NCBI GenBank assembly: GCA_038199985.1
Contig: JBBPYK010000013.1
Location: 43,322-107,321 of the forward strand
Length of the DNA stretch: 64,000 nucleotides
DNA from: Arthrobacter_J sp038199985
Lineage (GTDB): Bacteria > Actinomycetota > Actinomycetes > Actinomycetales > Micrococcaceae
Direction: 5' to 3'
Shown here: one piece after another, positions 60,729 through 64,000 of the stretch
How the letters are laid out: each line of letters opens with the position of its first letter
Position numbering within the stretch: the first letter of the stretch is position 1
Made by a program: the position numbers and the translations under genes
The notes under the pieces: model-generated
Databases searched by the model: none
What the model was told of the DNA's origin: nothing
Seen by the model: the letters and a program-made list of their open reading frames with translations, nothing else

Positions 60729-61382
60729 TTAGTCCTCTGAGTTAACCGTATGGCCGGGGCGAACCCAATACGCTTCAATGTTTGGGTCTCCCAAAATAGC
60801 TCCAATAGCCGCTGTCGACCCTCCAATATAAACTGACCTTGCGTAAATGTCGTTGCCGATGAACCAGGAACCATCCGCAGGGAGCCAGTTTACTGCGATT
60901 GTGCTTGCATCAGCATCAATAGGTTCAAGCGCAGATGTAAGAGGCCCATGGCGCACGTGCATGGTTCTCAGATAGCTGTTAATGACCGTGGGGCTCTTGC
61001 GTACCTCTTCGAGCAGCGGACTGTAACCTTCCCAAATCAAGAACATGACGTCGGACGCTTCGGTGTGACCGGCAAGGATTTCGCACAGCCGATGAGCCAA
61101 CTGCCTATCAATTGATCCTGTTTCTGGCTCGTAGTATTCACTCAGATCGAGGCCACTTATGGCCGCGATGTCACTCCACTGAGTGTTCCCGTCCACGCTA
61201 AGAGCTTCCCCTGCGATGTCAGACCAACGTAATATCCGACCGTCCGAGGACTTTGCTGGATTCAGCACACGAACGAAGGCGGGATAACGCTGGGGTACTA
61301 CACTCGCGAGATCCCCCTCACGGTGTCCCGTCGTCTCCATTAGGTACACGTTGAGTGTTTCTTCAGCCTGCAAGATGCTCAT
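60729..61382 (-). CDS. Protein of unknown function, third gene of an accessory cassette
   Basis: A 217-residue soluble protein. I do not assign a function. From memory it resembles a family of actinobacterial hypothetical proteins with conserved RYPAFVRVLNPA near residue 32, a central FLIWEGY segment and a C-terminal WLPADGSWFIGNDIYARSVYIGG. AAGGAAAG precedes ATG 61382. It follows the lipoprotein gene by 21 bases, in the same direction, and is less GC-rich than the core genes. It is probably transcribed with the two genes upstream. Confidence 0.75.
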   Translation of the reverse strand: MSILQAEETLNVYLMETTGHREGDLASVVPQRYPAFVRVLNPAKSSDGRILRWSDIAGEALSVDGNTQWSDIAAISGLDLSEYYEPETGSIDRQLAHRLCEILAGHTEASDVMFLIWEGYSPLLEEVRKSPTVINSYLRTMHVRHGPLTSALEPIDADASTIAVNWLPADGSWFIGNDIYARSVYIGGSTAAIGAILGDPNIEAYWVRPGHTVNSED

Positions 61383-61403
61383 GGTCTTTCCTTGATTTTT
61401 GGT

Positions 61404-61997
61404 CTACTGGAAGTCCAATTCAAGAACCCAGCTGACGGTGTTAACGAAGCGTTCGGAGTTTAGATTTAGTTCTGCTAGGTATTCGGCACCAACAGATATA
61501 AGTGCTTTTTGTTTTCTAGGCAGAGTATCTTCCGGAAGATGAACTAGTAGAACGTCACCCTTTGTACTAGTGATGCATGAAGAATCAGGTTTCTGGCTGC
61601 AAATAAAAGACTCATCTGGTTCTGACATTGGATCTATCTCGGAGGCGGAACCATAAAAAATGGATACTTGCAGGTATTCAGGTTGCATCGCACTATCCAG
61701 GGCCAACTGACTAGAAGCTGTTCCATCAACAACTAGTGCAGGCGGCATGCTTCCGGTCCGATTGCTAGTCTCGGTGAGTTCTCTGTGTTTCCAATCGACA
61801 GCATACGGCTGGACCACAGTCTTGCCGTAGCTAAGCTGCGGCGGCCGAGCAATGGCTCCTTGAAATTTGGTCAATGGCACTGCAGCCTCGGTCGATTCCT
61901 CAGCGAGTGGCACGTAAGATTCGGCGGTGCAGGCAGCCATGGTGGCGGACAGAGCAATGCTGCCCACCACCAAGACCAATGACCTTAGGAGTCGCAA
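61404..61997 (-). CDS. Lipoprotein of unknown function, second gene of an accessory cassette
   Basis: A 197-residue exported protein. MRLLRSLVLVVGSIALSATM precedes a lipobox-like MAAC, so Cys23 is the likely lipidation site. The mature part is Ser/Thr/Glu-rich with two cysteines about 60% along (FICSQKPDSSCIT) that could form a disulfide. It starts at TTG 61997, overlapping the end of the upstream broken gene by 13 bases, which suggests coupling. I do not recognise a family. Confidence 0.72.
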   Translation of the reverse strand: MRLLRSLVLVVGSIALSATMAACTAESYVPLAEESTEAAVPLTKFQGAIARPPQLSYGKTVVQPYAVDWKHRELTETSNRTGSMPPALVVDGTASSQLALDSAMQPEYLQVSIFYGSASEIDPMSEPDESFICSQKPDSSCITSTKGDVLLVHLPEDTLPRKQKALISVGAEYLAELNLNSERFVNTVSWVLELDFQ

Positions 61998-62511
61998 CCG
62001 AAGCGAGTCTTGATGTCACTTGACGTTCGTGCTATGTAGTTCTTTCCACCAATAGTAACTCTATGGTAACCATTTCCACGATAAGTCTGCTGGCTATTGT
62101 TTCCACATACAGCCTTAGCGTCAACATCGAGCCTGGACATACTATTCGAGTCTTCTTTACTGTAAAAAGCCGAGCGGTGCCATTGACCAAACCAGCCCGC
62201 CTTCATAATCTCTGCACCCGTGCCCCTATATGACGGGGCATTTTTACAGCCACGGATTCCTGCGTGAACCGAGGACATGCCTCGGCTCTTGTGCACTCTC
62301 TCCGTGTAGCCTACGCAGCCGTAAGGATTCCCGGCGATTGCTCTGGGGGCTACTTAACCTGGCTTGGTTTCGGGGCTCATCTGTGTGAATGAAGAGTCAC
62401 TGAATACCTCTTCTGCCGTACCCGATGTGTCTGCTGCGGATGCCACCGAAGCAGACAAAACGAGCTTGACGTGGCAGCGGTCGCAGCCAAGCTGATCTTA
62501 CGAATTCTCAT
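61985..62511 (-). pseudogene. Secreted four-cysteine protein gene broken by a frameshift and a stop codon
   Basis: An intact frame covers 61985-62296 (103 codons), but it continues upstream. GAGGGA lies before ATG 62511, which starts MRIRKISLAATAAT; a one-frame shift near 62470 then joins VKLVLSASVASAADTSG. Together they make a normal signal peptide with cleavage after ASA. The frame then runs to a TAA at 62354-62356, and on into NPYGC. Four cysteines (YGC, RGC, AVC, FGC) could form two disulfides. It resembles, from memory, secreted actinobacterial proteins with an NPYGC start. Two lesions argue for a pseudogene; a sequencing error could explain only one of them easily. Confidence 0.65.
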
Positions 62512-62705
62512 TTTCAATCCCTCATTATGATCTGACCACCTCCTGTGGCCATGACACTATTTAACCTTAAAGGAGTTTTTTTAAAAGAGATTTTTCCAAA
62601 TTACTCATTCTCGACCAAATTTCATCTGGTTGGATCCCTGGGTAGGAGTCCGGTGACTGTGTGAGTTGCGCATCCGATAATGGATGCAGGGGGAAATTCA
62701 CAACA
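62512..62705. other. AT-rich intergenic stretch
   Basis: No gene is seen. It is distinctly AT-rich around 62530-62640, with runs of T and A (for example a seven-T run near 62577), unlike the rest of the window. It includes the presumed promoter of the minus-strand cassette and the left flank of the IS3-type element. I could not identify terminal repeats. Confidence 0.5.
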
Positions 62706-63854
62706 ATGGCACGTAGACATACCCCGGATCAGGCCATCGCGAAAGTGCGCCAGAGCCAGAAAATGCTCAACGACGGTCGCCCGATGATCGGGGTCATGAA
62801 GGAACTGCAGATTACTGAGGCGACCTGGTACCGCTGGCTGCAGCAGTAGGGGTCCGAGAAGAACGCACGCTAGACCAAAGCCGTCAAAGACCTTGAAAAG
62901 GAGAACGCCCGGCTAAAGAAGCTGGTGGGGGAGAATGAACTGGCCATCGACACTTTGAATGAGGTGGGGCGGGGAAAATTCTGAGCCCTGAACCTCGCCG
63001 CCGCACCGTCCGCATGGCGCAGGAGAAGTTCGCCGGTGTCCGAAAGGTTCGCCTGCAAGGTGCTGGGCCAGAACCGGTCAGCGCTGCGCATTGGTCGACC
63101 CGGGGTCGGCTTTGAAGAGGCACGGCTGCGCTCCGATCTGCGGGCCGTGGCCGGCAAGCATCCTGCGTGGGGCTGGCGCAAGGCCTGCTGGCACCTGCTG
63201 GAGCAACCGCAGTGGGACGGGGTGGCGCTCAATAAGAAGCGCGTACTCCGGCTCTGGCGCCTCGAAGGGCTCACGTGAAAGCCCAAGGCGCGCAAGAAGC
63301 GCCGCACCGGTCCCGGCGCCGGTGAGCAGAAGCGGCTGCGGGCCGAGTAGCCCATGCATGTGGTCAGCTTCGATTTCCAACCCGACGTGACTTCCTGTGG
63401 CCGGCATGCCCGGTTCTTCAATGTCATCGATGAATACACCCGCACAGCGCTGGCGATTATCCCGCGCCGGTCCTTTACCGCACCCGATGTTGTCGCGGCC
63501 TTGGAGGACATCATCGTCGAAACCTGCATCACGCCAACCTACGGCCGATCGGACAACGGTCCCGCGTTCACCGCTGCTGCGCTGATCGATTGGTGTGCAA
63601 CCACCGGAGTCGATACTGCTTTTATCGACCCGGGAGCGCCCGGGCAGAACGGGTGCGCCGAATCATTCAACGCCCGATTCAGAAGGGAACAACTGACCGG
63701 AGAAATCATGGACACGATGGCTGAGGCGAAATTCTTGGCCGACGAATGGAAAGCGATCCACAATCATGAACGGCCCCACGGATCCCTCGACGGACTGACA
63801 CCATCACGACACTGGGAACGCTGGACCGCAGAGAACCAATCAGCTATCGCATAG
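62706..63854 (+). pseudogene. Degenerate IS3-family transposase (OrfA and OrfB)
   Basis: The OrfA part begins MARRHTPDQAIAKVRQSQ with a helix-turn-helix (GVMKELQITEATWYRW) and a leucine-zipper-like LEKENARLKKLV. The OrfB part carries the DDE residues in SFDFQPD, RSDNGPAF and NGCAESFNARFR. The frame has stops at 62847, 62871, 62982, 63276 and 63348 and the OrfB start is further disturbed near 63035. A normal IS3 would use one programmed frameshift. It cannot make a working transposase. It marks an old insertion. Confidence 0.85.
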
Positions 63855-63888
63855 CAACTTGATAGGGGTCCCGCTTTTTCCACCGGTC

Positions 63889-64000
63889 TTATGTGAAAAG
63901 GAGCGGATTGTTGATGTCGTTCCAGAGTACTTCGTAGGCGTCCGGGCTCATATAGCCGGTGTAGCTGTGCCGGCGTCTACCGTTGTAGAAATCGATCCAG
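63889..64000 (-). CDS. IS3-family transposase OrfB, C-terminal end, cut by the window edge
   Basis: The last 36 codons are visible. WIDFYNGRRRHSYTGYMSPDAYE is the usual end of OrfB in the IS3 family (Y-N-x-R-R-R-H-x-x-x-G-Y-x-S-P). The frame ends at TAA 63891-63889. It points toward the preceding element and is a different IS from it. Whether the rest is intact lies outside the window. Confidence 0.75.
   Translation of the reverse strand, partial: WIDFYNGRRRHSYTGYMSPDAYEVLWNDINNPLLFT

Noticed and set aside
62630..63890. Terminal inverted repeats of the IS3-type element
   Set aside because: I compared the flanks near 62630-62700 and 63855-63890 by eye and found no convincing matching ends.
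1..64000. CRISPR array, prophage, or restriction/anti-phage system
   Set aside because: No direct-repeat array, phage structural gene, integrase or defence gene family was recognised on either strand.

Overview
The window comes from an actinobacterium, most likely an Arthrobacter-like member of the Micrococcaceae. The evidence is a mycothiol S-conjugate amidase gene (mca) beside a DUF4307 gene, a class F sortase, the conserved actinobacterial block eno / FtsB-like / DUF501 / ppx, a PIN-PhoH fusion, a bldA-class UAA anticodon tRNA, moderately high GC, frequent GTG and TTG starts, and several genes that look leaderless. The first 60 kb is ordinary chromosome. The last 4 kb is lower-GC accessory DNA with decaying insertion sequences.

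Layout. 0-1.6 kb: end of purH, then icd. 1.6-9.1 kb: a Gfo/Idh/MocA oxidoreductase, two tandem secreted S1 proteases, a sugar ABC importer (binding protein and two permeases, no ATPase) and a ROK regulator. 9.1-15.4 kb: a gamma-carbonic-anhydrase-like protein, purU, an acetyltransferase, glyA, folD, and thiC behind a TPP riboswitch. 15.4-24.6 kb: an ABC-2 exporter, a CHRD surface protein with a class F sortase, an exonuclease III, trpS, a 2H phosphoesterase, a YihY protein and a hydrolase. 24.6-28.1 kb: sdhCDAB on the minus strand. 28.3-30.7 kb: a mannose-1-phosphate guanylyltransferase and an M20 amidohydrolase. 30.9-39.9 kb: a nucleoside uptake and salvage run (BMP lipoprotein, double-ABC ATPase, two permeases, cdd, deoA, add, then mazG). 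40.0-46.7 kb: eno, an FtsB-like protein, DUF501, ppx, a mycosin-like subtilase, ndh. 46.7-52.1 kb: a tRNA with UAA anticodon, a Bax-inhibitor-1 protein, an AI-2E family protein, ilvA, a rhomboid, greA, DUF4307. 52.1-60.0 kb: mca, a small membrane protein, a YyaL/SPATA20 protein, a hemolysin III protein, an isoprenyl transferase, PIN-PhoH, an acetyltransferase and a prepilin peptidase.

From 60.0 kb the character changes. There is a fragment of a transposase, a three-gene minus-strand cassette (secreted four-cysteine protein broken by a frameshift and a stop, a lipoprotein, a protein of unknown function), an IS3-type transposase with five in-frame stops, and the end of a second IS3-type transposase leaving the window. 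No defence system, CRISPR array or phage module is visible. The most unusual material is this cassette, the CHRD/sortase pair whose sortase lacks the expected arginine, the short-armed UAA tRNA, and a series of leaderless promoters with a fixed spacing of six bases between the -10 box and the start codon.
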